A stretch of DNA of 64,000 nt. It comes from Streptomyces plumbidurans (GTDB lineage Bacteria > Actinomycetota > Actinomycetes > Streptomycetales > Streptomycetaceae). The stretch's first letter is position 1; each line of letters begins with the position of its first letter. Positions 49,601 through 57,191 of the stretch are shown here, piece after piece. A model generated the notes under the pieces. That model saw only the letters and a list, made by a program, of their open reading frames with translations, did no database searches and was not told where the DNA came from. The stretch spans positions 124,001 to 188,000 of the forward strand of contig NZ_JAFJSY010000009.1 in assembly GCF_019857225.1 (NCBI RefSeq), written 5' to 3'. The translations under genes were made by a program, and so were the position numbers.

Positions 49601-50302
49601 GTGAGCAGCAGCCTTCGACGCGGCGCCCTCGCCGCCGTCGCCATCGCGTTCCCGCTCGCCTCCCTCGCCGCCTGCGGTGCCGGCAGCAACGCCCAGACGC
49701 TTGAGGTCAAGCCCGACAACGCGGAGACCAAGGTCGGTGACATCAAGGTGCAGAACGCCCTGGTGATCACCCAGCCCGACATCCACGCGACCGGCCCGGC
49801 CGTGGTCGCGGCCGCCATCTTCAACAACGGTGCCTCCCCGCAGACCGTGGATTCGATCACCCTCCCGAACAACCAGTCCGCCCAGCTCAAGCCGGCCAAG
49901 GGCAAGAGCAAGCTCGTCGTCCCGGCGCACGGCTCCCTGGTGATCGGCGGCAAGGGCAACGCCAGCGCCGTACTGCCCAACGGGCGCGAGGCGGTCCAGG
50001 ACGGCAGCGTGCGCAAGGTGACGTTCACCCTCAGCAGCAGCGGTGCCGTGAGCCTGCAGGCCTTCGTCGTCCCGGCCGACAACTACTTCTCCAAGTGGGG
50101 CCCGAGCTCGATCCCGACGTCCACCCCGACGAACACCGCGTCCAAGACGCCCAAGCCGGGCAAGAGCGCGACGGGGACCGCCACGCCGACGGGCACGCCG
50201 ACGGGCACGGCGACCGGCACGGGCTCCTCGGCGAACACCCCCAACTCCTCGGCCACCCCGACGGACGCGACGTCCGCGAGCGCGACGCCGTCCGGGCGGT
50301 AG
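49601..50302 (+). CDS. DUF461-like (PCuAC-type) lipoprotein
   Basis: 233 aa. Lipoprotein signal RGALAAVAIAFPLASLAAC; a beta-sandwich domain of about 130 residues (GDIKVQNALVITQPDIHATG; GPAVVAAAIFNNGASPQTVD; VPAHGSLVIGGKGNASAVL) related to the PCu(A)C/DUF461 group; then a Thr/Ser/Pro-rich tail of about 60 residues (TPTGTPTGTATGTGSSANTP). The Met/His copper ligands of true PCuAC proteins are not evident, so copper binding is doubtful. GTG start with AAGGAG upstream. Confidence 0.8.
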   Translation: MSSSLRRGALAAVAIAFPLASLAACGAGSNAQTLEVKPDNAETKVGDIKVQNALVITQPDIHATGPAVVAAAIFNNGASPQTVDSITLPNNQSAQLKPAKGKSKLVVPAHGSLVIGGKGNASAVLPNGREAVQDGSVRKVTFTLSSSGAVSLQAFVVPADNYFSKWGPSSIPTSTPTNTASKTPKPGKSATGTATPTGTPTGTATGTGSSANTPNSSATPTDATSASATPSGR

Positions 50303-50311
50303 GACGCCGTC

Positions 50312-50364
50312 AGGCAGTGGAAAGGGGCGGGACCTCTGCGTGAGGTCCCGCCCCTTTCCACTGC
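50312..50364. terminator. Very strong bidirectional terminator
   Basis: A perfect 24-bp stem (GGCAGTGGAAAGGGGCGGGA plus CCTC, 5-nt loop TGCGT) between the lipoprotein gene and convergent phoP. Confidence 0.95.
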
Positions 50365-50397
50365 CATGCTGCCGTGGTTTCTCCACGGCTGGTTTCT

Positions 50398-51078
50398 CTA
50401 CGGCTCGAACTTGTATCCCAGGCCGCGGACCGTGACCAGGTAGCGCGGGGCGCCCGGGTCCGGCTCGATCTTGGCGCGCAGGCGCTTGACGTGGACGTCG
50501 AGGGTCTTGGTGTCGCCCACGTAGTCGGCGCCCCAGACCCGGTCGATGAGCTGCATACGGGTCAGTACGCGGCCCGCGTTGCGCAGCAGCATCTCGAGCA
50601 GGTCGAACTCCTTGAGGGGCAGGTCGACCTTGGAGCCGGAGACCGTGACCACATGGCGGTCCACGTCCATGCGGACCGGGCCGGCCTCCAGGGCGGCCGG
50701 GGTGACCTCTTCGGGCTCGCCGCGGCGGCGCAGGACGGCCCGGATGCGGGCGACCAGCTCACGCGACGAGAAGGGCTTGGTGACATAGTCGTCGGCTCCT
50801 ATTTCCAGGCCGACAACCTTGTCGATCTCGCTGTCCTTGGCCGTCACCATGATCACGGGGACGTTGGAGCGGCCGCGCAGCTGGCGGCACACCTCTGTGC
50901 CGGGCAGCCCCGGCAGCATCAGGTCGAGCAGGACGAGGTCGGCGCCGTTGCGCTCGAACTCGTCGAGGCCGTCGGGGCCCGTGGCCGCGATGGCGACCTC
51001 GAAGCCCTCCTTGCGGAGCATGTACGACAGGGCGTCGGAGAAGGACTCCTCGTCCTCGACGACAAGCACTCGGGTCAC
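50398..51078 (-). CDS. phoP: Phosphate response regulator PhoP
   Basis: 226 aa OmpR-type regulator. Receiver: RVLVVEDEESFSDALSYML, phospho-Asp in LVLLDLMLPGLPGTEV, Lys in YVTKPFSSRELVARI. Winged helix: LPLKEFDLLEMLLRNAGRVL, TLDVHVKRLRAKIEPDPG. It binds PHO boxes under phosphate limitation and also affects antibiotic production. The GTG at 51078 has GGAGG 7 nt upstream and overlaps the phoR stop by 4 bp. Confidence 0.97.
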   Translation of the reverse strand: MTRVLVVEDEESFSDALSYMLRKEGFEVAIAATGPDGLDEFERNGADLVLLDLMLPGLPGTEVCRQLRGRSNVPVIMVTAKDSEIDKVVGLEIGADDYVTKPFSSRELVARIRAVLRRRGEPEEVTPAALEAGPVRMDVDRHVVTVSGSKVDLPLKEFDLLEMLLRNAGRVLTRMQLIDRVWGADYVGDTKTLDVHVKRLRAKIEPDPGAPRYLVTVRGLGYKFEP

Positions 51079-52340
51079 GGAAGGACCTCCGGGGCGGGAA
51101 ACGATTCGTACGTGGATGACTGGGGGGTGTCGCGGCCGGCCTCGTCGTCGAGATCGTCCGGGTCGGGATGCTGGTGCGCGCGGTCGCGGGCAGCTCCCGC
51201 CTCCGGCAGCCTCAGGGTGAACGTGGAGCCCTGACCCTCTGAGCTCCACACCGTGACCTCCCCGCCGTGCGAGGCGGCCACGTGCTTGACGATCGCCAGC
51301 CCCAGGCCCGTTCCGCCGGTGGCGCGGGAACGGGCGGGGTCGACGCGGTAGAAGCGCTCGAAGACGCGCTCCTTGTCCTTCTCCGAGATGCCGATGCCCT
51401 GATCGGTCACGGCGACCTCGATGTGGTCTCCGCCCGGGGCGCTCACCCGGCGGGCGGCTATGCCGACGCGGGTGCGGGCCGGGCTGTAGTTGACGGCGTT
51501 CTCGACGAGATTGCCGAGGGCGGCGGCCAGCTGGCCCCTGTTGCCCCAGACATGCAGGTCGGCGGTGCCGCCGGCGGCCATGGTGATCTGCTTGGTGCCG
51601 GCCTGGTGGCGGCAGCGGTCGATCGCCTCGGCGACCAGTTCGTCCACGCGGACGGGTTCGGCGTCCTCCAGCGGGTCGTCGTTCTGCACCCTGGAGAGGT
51701 CGATCAGCTCCTGCACCAGGTTGGTCAGCCGGGTGGCCTCGATCTGCATACGGCCGGCGAAGCGCTCCACCGCCTCCGGGTCGTCGGAGGCGTCCATGAC
51801 GGCCTCGGACAGCAGGGAGAGGGCGCCGACCGGTGTCTTCAGCTCATGGCTCACGTTCGCGACGAAGTCGCGCCGGACCGCCTCGATGCGGCGGGCCTCG
51901 GTGAGGTCCTCGACCAGCAGGAGCACCAGCCGGGAGCCGAGGGGGGCGACCCGCGCGGAGACGGCGAGTGCCTCGCCCCGCCCGGTCCCCCGCCGCGGCA
52001 GGTCCAGCTCGACCTGTCGTATCTCTCCGTCCCGCCGGGTGTCCCTGGCCATCTGCAGCATCGGCTCGACCGAGAGCCGGCCGCCGCGGACCAGTCCGAG
52101 GGCGTACGCCGCCGAGCTGGCCTTGACGACCGTGTCCGCCTCGTCGAGGACCACGGCCGAGGAGCGGAGCACGGACAGGACGGTGTCCACACCCGGCGGA
52201 AGCACCGGGTCCGTGTGCAGGGAGGTACGAGTGGGGCGCTTCTGCTCCCGCTCGCTCCAGCGGAACGCCAGCATGGCGATCACGCCGGTGAGCACCCCGG
52301 CGATCGCTGCCGCTGCGGCGACCGCCGCGTTCACGTCCAT
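51075..52340 (-). CDS. phoR: Phosphate sensor kinase PhoR
   Basis: 421 aa. One short N-terminal membrane helix (AVAAAAAIAGVLTGVIAML), a PAS-like segment (residues ~50-150), then the H-box FVANVSHELKTPVGALSLLS, N-box LVENAVNYSP, DQGIGIS and GTGLGLAIVKH. The acidic C-terminal tail (HQHPDPDDLDDEAG) is not part of the ATPase domain. First gene of phoR-phoP, divergent from phoU over a PHO box. Confidence 0.95.
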   Translation of the reverse strand: MDVNAAVAAAAAIAGVLTGVIAMLAFRWSEREQKRPTRTSLHTDPVLPPGVDTVLSVLRSSAVVLDEADTVVKASSAAYALGLVRGGRLSVEPMLQMARDTRRDGEIRQVELDLPRRGTGRGEALAVSARVAPLGSRLVLLLVEDLTEARRIEAVRRDFVANVSHELKTPVGALSLLSEAVMDASDDPEAVERFAGRMQIEATRLTNLVQELIDLSRVQNDDPLEDAEPVRVDELVAEAIDRCRHQAGTKQITMAAGGTADLHVWGNRGQLAAALGNLVENAVNYSPARTRVGIAARRVSAPGGDHIEVAVTDQGIGISEKDKERVFERFYRVDPARSRATGGTGLGLAIVKHVAASHGGEVTVWSSEGQGSTFTLRLPEAGAARDRAHQHPDPDDLDDEAGRDTPQSSTYESFPAPEVLP

Positions 52341-52413
52341 GGCTCCAGGTTAGGCATGGCCTACGACATCCCCACAGCCGTCGAGGTGCGACCTCGAACA
52401 CTCGTCGCCCAGA

Positions 52414-52446
52414 GTTCACCTTGGAGCCAGTATTGGTTCATTTGGG
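52414..52446 (+). promoter_or_regulatory. PHO box between phoR and phoU
   Basis: Three consecutive 11-bp units GTTCACCTTGG, AGCCAGTATTG, GTTCATTTGGG. Units 1 and 3 match the PhoP direct-repeat consensus GTTCACC; unit 2 is degenerate. Position and phasing fit autoregulation of phoRP and control of phoU. Confidence 0.8.
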
Positions 52447-52576
52447 GTGGCGGAAAACGACGCGTACAAGCCGGACCGTGGGAGCGTTGGGTGCGAAGCG
52501 CCGGCTTTTGGACGACGACGGACGCAGGCTCCCTGCCCCCGGCAGCCCCGAAGAACACGTAAGAGAGGGAACCCTG

Positions 52577-53278
52577 ATGCGGGACGCGTACCACGAGGAA
52601 CTGGACTCGATCGGCGACGGTCTGGTGGACATGGCCCGGCTCGTCGGGTCGGCGATCGGACGCGCCACGACCGCCATCCTCGACTCCGACCTGAAGCTGG
52701 CCGAGAGCGTCATCGAGGCCGACAAGAAGGTCGACGAACTGCAGCACGACCTGGAGGCGCGGGCCATAGCCCTGCTGGCCCGCCAGCAGCCGGTGGCCAC
52801 CGATCTGCGTATCGTCGTCACCTCGCTGCGGATGTCGGCCGACCTGGAGCGCTCGGGCGACCTGGCCCAGCACGTGGCGAAGCTCGCGCGGCTGCGCTTC
52901 CCGGAGCGCGCGATCCCGCACGACCTGCACGCCACCATCCTGGAGATGGGGCAGCTCGCGCAGCGTCTGATGGCGAAGGCGGCCGAGGTGATCGTCACCA
53001 AGGACGTCGACCTGGCGATGCAGCTGGAGCAGGACGACGACGACATGGACCTGCTGCACCGCACCCTCTTCCAGCACCTGCTGGACGACCGCTGGCAGCA
53101 CGGCATCGAGACGGCGGTGGACGTCACCCTGCTCGGCCGCTACTACGAGCGGTACGCCGACCACGCGGTGGCCGTCGCCAAGCGCGTGGTGTTCCTGGTG
53201 ACGGGTGAGCACGCGGACGAACTGCAGGCCGACGTCCAGCCCGAGATCCAGGCGGTGGCCGGGGGCGAGGGGGCGTAA
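52577..53278 (+). CDS. phoU: Phosphate-signalling regulator PhoU
   Basis: 233 aa, all-helical, made of two PhoU three-helix repeats (DSIGDGLVDMARLVGSAIGR; LRIVVTSLRMSADLERSGDL in the first, LGRYYERYADHAVAVAKRVV in the second). The ExxxDxxxx metal motifs bind metal ions; the protein dampens PhoR signalling when phosphate is plentiful. AGAGGGA precedes the ATG. Confidence 0.96.
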   Translation: MRDAYHEELDSIGDGLVDMARLVGSAIGRATTAILDSDLKLAESVIEADKKVDELQHDLEARAIALLARQQPVATDLRIVVTSLRMSADLERSGDLAQHVAKLARLRFPERAIPHDLHATILEMGQLAQRLMAKAAEVIVTKDVDLAMQLEQDDDDMDLLHRTLFQHLLDDRWQHGIETAVDVTLLGRYYERYADHAVAVAKRVVFLVTGEHADELQADVQPEIQAVAGGEGA

Positions 53279-53403
53279 ACCCAGGGGCCCGGGCGTGTGG
53301 GCGCCACAGTGCGCCGTTGATGCGCCCAGCGGAACGGGCATGCAATGGGCGAAGGCACCAGTCCCCAGGTCTGGCGCCAGCCTCTAGGTCTCCAGGAGGA
53401 CCC

Positions 53404-53556
53404 ATGGCCGAAGCCCCCACCCCGCCCGACCCGACGCAGCAGCGCGAGACGGACCAGCCCGCCGAGACCAAGAGCCTCCCGCTCTTCGGCGCCTGCGGCT
53501 GCGGCTCGGGCTGCGGCTGCGGCTGCCAGTCGGGCAACCCGTGCCAGTGCGGCTGA
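53404..53556 (+). CDS. 50-residue Cys-rich protein
   Basis: A hydrophilic start (MAEAPTPPDPTQQRETDQPA) leads to a Cys cluster CGCGSGCGCGCQSGNPCQCG with eight Cys among 20 residues. AGGAGG lies 5 nt before the ATG, so translation is well supported. No signal peptide. The density of Cys suggests metal binding like a miniature metallothionein; that is inference. It follows phoU by 125 bp on the same strand. Confidence 0.75.
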   Translation: MAEAPTPPDPTQQRETDQPAETKSLPLFGACGCGSGCGCGCQSGNPCQCG

Positions 53557-53574
53557 CCGAGCTGGACCGCTTAC

Positions 53575-53618
53575 GTGACCGAGGGGCTCCGGTGGCGACA
53601 CCGGGGTCCCTCGGTCAC
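53575..53618. terminator. Bidirectional terminator
   Basis: GTGACCGAGGG with GGTG pairs with CACC and CCTCGGTCAC in an interrupted long stem between convergent genes. Confidence 0.85.
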
Positions 53619-53633
53619 GGCGGGCGCGGAACG

Positions 53634-54395
53634 CTACTTCTTCTTCCCTTGGTTCTTGACCGCCTCGATCGCCGCCGCTGCCGCATCCGGATCGAGGTAC
53701 TTGCCGCCCGGGGTGACCGGCTTGAAGTCGGCGTTGAGCTCGTAGTACAGGGGGATGCCGGTCGGGATGTTCAGGCCCGCGATGTCGGCGTCCGAGATGC
53801 CGTCCAGGTGCTTGACCAGGGCGCGGAGGCTGTTGCCGTGGGCGGCGACCAGGACCGTGCGGCCGGCCAGCAGGTCGGGGACGATGCCGTCGTACCAGTA
53901 CGGGAGCATGCGGTGCACCACGTCCTTGAGGCACTCCGTGCGCGGGCGCAGCTCCGGCGGGATGGAGGCGTAGCGCGGGTCGTCCGACTGGGAGAACTCC
54001 GCGCCGTCCTCGAGCGGGGGCGGCGGGGTGTCGTACGAGCGGCGCCACAGCATGAACTGCTCCTCGCCGAACTCCGCGAGGGTCTGCGCCTTGTCCTTGC
54101 CCTGGAGGGCGCCGTAGTGGCGCTCGTTCAGGCGCCAGCTGCGGTGGACCGGGATCCAGTGGCGGTCGGCTGCCTCCAGACCGAGCTGCGCCGTGCGGAT
54201 GGCGCGCTTCTGGAGGGAGGTGTGGACCACGTCGGGCAGCAGGCCGGCGTCCTTGAGCAGCTCACCGCCGCGGACCGCCTCCTTCTCGCCCTTCTCGTTG
54301 AGGTTGACGTCCACCCAGCCGGTGAACAGGTTCTTCGCGTTCCACTCGCTCTCGCCGTGGCGGAGCAAAATCAGCTTGTACGGTGCGTCGGCCAT
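53634..54395 (-). CDS. gpmA: 2,3-bisphosphoglycerate-dependent phosphoglycerate mutase
   Basis: 253 aa histidine-phosphatase-fold glycolytic enzyme interconverting 3- and 2-phosphoglycerate. The phospho-His motif is [20 protein letters not shown], followed by [13 protein letters not shown], and the second His is in [16 protein letters not shown]. The C-terminal Lys-rich tail ends NQGKKK. Standard dPGM length. ATG at 54395. Confidence 0.97.
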   Translation of the reverse strand: MADAPYKLILLRHGESEWNAKNLFTGWVDVNLNEKGEKEAVRGGELLKDAGLLPDVVHTSLQKRAIRTAQLGLEAADRHWIPVHRSWRLNERHYGALQGKDKAQTLAEFGEEQFMLWRRSYDTPPPPLEDGAEFSQSDDPRYASIPPELRPRTECLKDVVHRMLPYWYDGIVPDLLAGRTVLVAAHGNSLRALVKHLDGISDADIAGLNIPTGIPLYYELNADFKPVTPGGKYLDPDAAAAAIEAVKNQGKKK

Positions 54396-54569
54396 GCCTC
54401 AGAGCGTAATCCACGCATTCGGCCCCACAGCAGGCCCGCCCATCAGCCGGACAGTTGACTGGATCCGTTAATTGAGTGGCCGACGGCGGCGACGAATTCG
54501 TAAGGTGTGCGTGCCCAGTAGGGCACTTACATGCGCGCGTGCGTGCGTTCTTCGTCGTGGGGGAGATAC

Positions 54570-55829
54570 ATGGCCATCGCCGGTCTGAGACGTGCCGCCC
54601 GGGAGAGCGTCTCGGGGCTCCCCCGCGCGTTCTGGTGGCTGTGGACGAGCACCCTCGTCAACCGGCTCGGCGCCTTCGTCGCCACCTTCATGGCCCTGTA
54701 TCTGACGGTCGACCGCGGATACTCCGCCTCCTACGCCGGCCTCGTCGCCTCCCTCTACGGCCTCGGCGGCGTCGTCTCCTCGCTGGGGGGCGGCGTGATG
54801 ACCGACCGGCTCGGCAGACGGCCCACCCTGCTGATCGCCCAGTCCTCCACCGCCGCCTCGGTCGCACTGCTCGGCTTCATGCAGGGCCCGGTCGCCATCG
54901 CCGCGGTCGCGTTCCTGGTGGGCATGGCGTCGAACGCCTCGCGGCCCGCCGTGCAGGCGATGATGGCCGACATCGTGCGGCCCGAGGACCGGGTGCGCGC
55001 CTTCTCCCTGAACTACTGGGCCATCAACCTCGGCTTCGCCGTCTCCTCCACGGCCGCCGGCTTCATCGCCGAGGTCAGCTATCGCGCCGGGTTCCTGATC
55101 GAGGCCGGCATGACGACCCTGTGCGCCGTCGTGGTGTTCCTGAAGCTGCCCGAGTCGCGGCCGCAGCGGACGGCGACCGACAAGGCCGCGGACGAGGTCG
55201 GGCTCGGGACCGTGCTGCGCGACGGGCGCTACATGGGCGTCGTCGGCCTGTCCTTCCTCGTCGCCGTCGTCTTCCAGCAGGGCGCGGTCGGGCTTCCGGT
55301 CGCGATGGGCAAGGCCGGGTTCACCCCCGCCGACTACGGCATGGCGATCGCCGTCAACGGCGTCCTCATCGTCGCGCTGCAGATCCCCGTCACCCGGTTC
55401 ATCGAGAAGCGGGACCCGCGACGGCTCCTCGTCGTCTCGTCGGTCCTGGCGGGCTACGGCTTCGGGCTCACCGCCTTCGCCGGGTCGGTCGGCCTCTTCG
55501 CGCTCACCGTGTGCGTGTGGACACTCGCCGAGATCGTCAACGCGCCGACGCAGACGAGCCTGGTCGTCCGGCTCTCCCCGGTGCACGGACGCGGCCGCTA
55601 CCAGGGCATGTACACCCTGTCCTGGTCCCTCGCCGCGCTGATCGCTCCCCTGATGTCCGGCCTCGTCATCGACCGCTTCGGGGCCGAGTGGCTGTGGGGG
55701 CTGTGCGCGGTGGTCGGCACGGTGGCGGCGGCCGGGTACGGCGTCCTGATGCGGCGCCTGCCCGCGGCGCCGACGGCCACCGCGGTGCCCGCCACCACCA
55801 CCGGGGCGGCGGAGGTCACCGCGGGCTGA
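54570..55829 (+). CDS. MFS transporter, 12-helix
   Basis: 419 aa with about 12 hydrophobic helices. Motif A is GGGVMTDRLGRRPTLLIAQS between helices 2 and 3; helices 4-5 hold RPAVQAMMADIVRPEDRVRA. It is likely a drug or metabolite exporter (DHA1-like); the substrate is not readable. GGGGGAG lies 5 nt before the ATG at 54570; the reading from 54531 has no ribosome site. Confidence 0.88.
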   Translation: MAIAGLRRAARESVSGLPRAFWWLWTSTLVNRLGAFVATFMALYLTVDRGYSASYAGLVASLYGLGGVVSSLGGGVMTDRLGRRPTLLIAQSSTAASVALLGFMQGPVAIAAVAFLVGMASNASRPAVQAMMADIVRPEDRVRAFSLNYWAINLGFAVSSTAAGFIAEVSYRAGFLIEAGMTTLCAVVVFLKLPESRPQRTATDKAADEVGLGTVLRDGRYMGVVGLSFLVAVVFQQGAVGLPVAMGKAGFTPADYGMAIAVNGVLIVALQIPVTRFIEKRDPRRLLVVSSVLAGYGFGLTAFAGSVGLFALTVCVWTLAEIVNAPTQTSLVVRLSPVHGRGRYQGMYTLSWSLAALIAPLMSGLVIDRFGAEWLWGLCAVVGTVAAAGYGVLMRRLPAAPTATAVPATTTGAAEVTAG

Positions 55830-55836
55830 GACCCCA

Positions 55837-55902
55837 TGGATGCACCCTCGAACTGCAGCCTCACGGGTGCACCCTCGAACCGAAATCTCACGGATGCATC
55901 CG
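55837..55902 (-). repeat. Repeats of the DUF2000 gene tail
   Basis: On the minus strand the end of the gene, GATGCATCCGTGAGATTTCG, is followed by GGTGCACCCGTGAGGCTGCA with TTCGAG and then GGTGCATCCATGG. These are three diverged units of about 26 bp starting at the last codons and running past the stop. Same pattern as the repeated otsA tail. Confidence 0.65.
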
Positions 55903-56316
55903 CGCCCCCTTGATCACCTTGTCCACCGCGTTCTTCGGCCCGTACACCGCCAGCCCCACCAGGTCCAGGTCGTCCGTGCCGACGGCCCGCACCGCCGCCC
56001 GGTTGTCGCGGTCGTTGCCCGTGGTGAACAGGTCGGAGGTGAAGAGCGAGCGCGGCAGGGCCCGGGACAGCGCCCGGCGGTGGGCCGCCGTCAGGGTCTC
56101 CTTGGTGCCCTCGAAGACCAGCACGGGCTGGCGGAACATCGGCAGGTACTGGACGTCGTCCGCGTCCACGTAGGGCTCGCCGATCACCTCGGGGATCTGC
56201 GAGCCCAGGCCGCTGACCAGGAACGCGGTGACGTTCAGGCGCTGCCAGGGCTCCAGGTCCTCGCGCAGCAGGACGGCGATCTTGGTGTCGAAACGGATGG
56301 GTGTGTCGTCGCTCAT
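55888..56316 (-). CDS. DUF2000-family protein
   Basis: 142 aa. DUF2000 features: KIAVLLREDLEPWQRLNVTA at the N-terminus, YLPMFRQPVLVFEGTKETL and AVRAVGTDDLDLVGLAVYGP. The fold is peptidyl-tRNA-hydrolase-like; function unknown to me. CAGTCT lies 6 nt before the ATG, so it may be leaderless. It is divergent from the AraC regulator gene with 49 bp between starts, so the regulator may control it. Confidence 0.85.
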   Translation of the reverse strand: MSDDTPIRFDTKIAVLLREDLEPWQRLNVTAFLVSGLGSQIPEVIGEPYVDADDVQYLPMFRQPVLVFEGTKETLTAAHRRALSRALPRSLFTSDLFTTGNDRDNRAAVRAVGTDDLDLVGLAVYGPKNAVDKVIKGARMHP

Positions 56317-56353
56317 ACACCGAGACTGCCGACCGGACCCCGCGCGCGTCTTG

Positions 56354-56359
56354 TACGTT
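56354..56359 (+). promoter_or_regulatory. Putative -10 box, leaderless AraC-type regulator mRNA
   Basis: TACGTT, 6 nt before the ATG at 56366; no ribosome site. Confidence 0.45.
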
Positions 56360-56365
56360 CTTTGC

Positions 56366-57166
56366 ATGGCCCCGCAGCCGGAAGTCTCCGCCTGGCGGCC
56401 CCGTGTACCCGGCGTCGTCGAGGTCTTCCACGCCCACTTCACCGAGTACGCCTACCCGATGCACGTCCACGAGGCGTGGACCCTGCTGATCGTGGACGAC
56501 GGGGCCGTACGGTACGACCTGGAGCGGCACCAGCACGGCACTCCGCACGACACGGTCTCGCTGCTACCGCCGCACGTCCCGCACAACGGCTCCCCCGCCA
56601 CCCCGCACGGCTTCCGCAAGCGGGTCCTGTATCTCGACGACACCCGCATCCCCGACGACCTCATCGGCGCCGCCGTCGACCAGCCCGACCTGCGCGATCC
56701 CGTGCTGCGGACCCGCGTCGGCCAGTTGCACGCGGCCCTGGCGCACGCCGGGGACGAACTGGAGGCCGAGAGCCGGCTGACGCTCATCGGGGAGCGGCTG
56801 CGCACCCATCTGCGGCCGCGCGACGTCGCCGACGCGCCCCGCTCCGACCCCGCGCTCGCCCGCCGGCTGCGCGAACTCCTCGACGAGCACGTCGTCGACG
56901 GCCTCACCCTGGACGAGGCCGCGGCTCTCGTGCACGCCCATCCCGCCCATCTGGTACGGGCGTTCAGCACCGCCTACGGCATCGCGCCGCACCAGTACCT
57001 GAACTCCCGGCGCGTCGGCCGCGCCCGCCGCCTGCTGCTCGACGGCCTGCCCGCGGGCGAGGTCGCCTCCGCGACCGGGTTCTTCGACCAGTCCCATCTG
57101 ACCCGGCACTTCCGGAAGTTGGTGGGGGTCACGCCGGGCCACTACTCCCGGACGGCGCGCGGCTGA
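56366..57166 (+). CDS. AraC-family transcriptional regulator
   Basis: 266 aa. N-terminal cupin sensor (AYPMHVHEAWTLLIVDDGAV; VSLLPPHVPHNGSP) and a C-terminal double helix-turn-helix (LTLDEAAALVHAHPAHLVRA; PAGEVASATGFFDQSHLTRH and FRKLVGVTPGHY). The ligand is unknown. It is divergent from the DUF2000 gene, which is a plausible target. Confidence 0.92.
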   Translation: MAPQPEVSAWRPRVPGVVEVFHAHFTEYAYPMHVHEAWTLLIVDDGAVRYDLERHQHGTPHDTVSLLPPHVPHNGSPATPHGFRKRVLYLDDTRIPDDLIGAAVDQPDLRDPVLRTRVGQLHAALAHAGDELEAESRLTLIGERLRTHLRPRDVADAPRSDPALARRLRELLDEHVVDGLTLDEAAALVHAHPAHLVRAFSTAYGIAPHQYLNSRRVGRARRLLLDGLPAGEVASATGFFDQSHLTRHFRKLVGVTPGHYSRTARG

Positions 57167-57191
57167 CCCCACCCACCGGCGTCCCGGCGGC

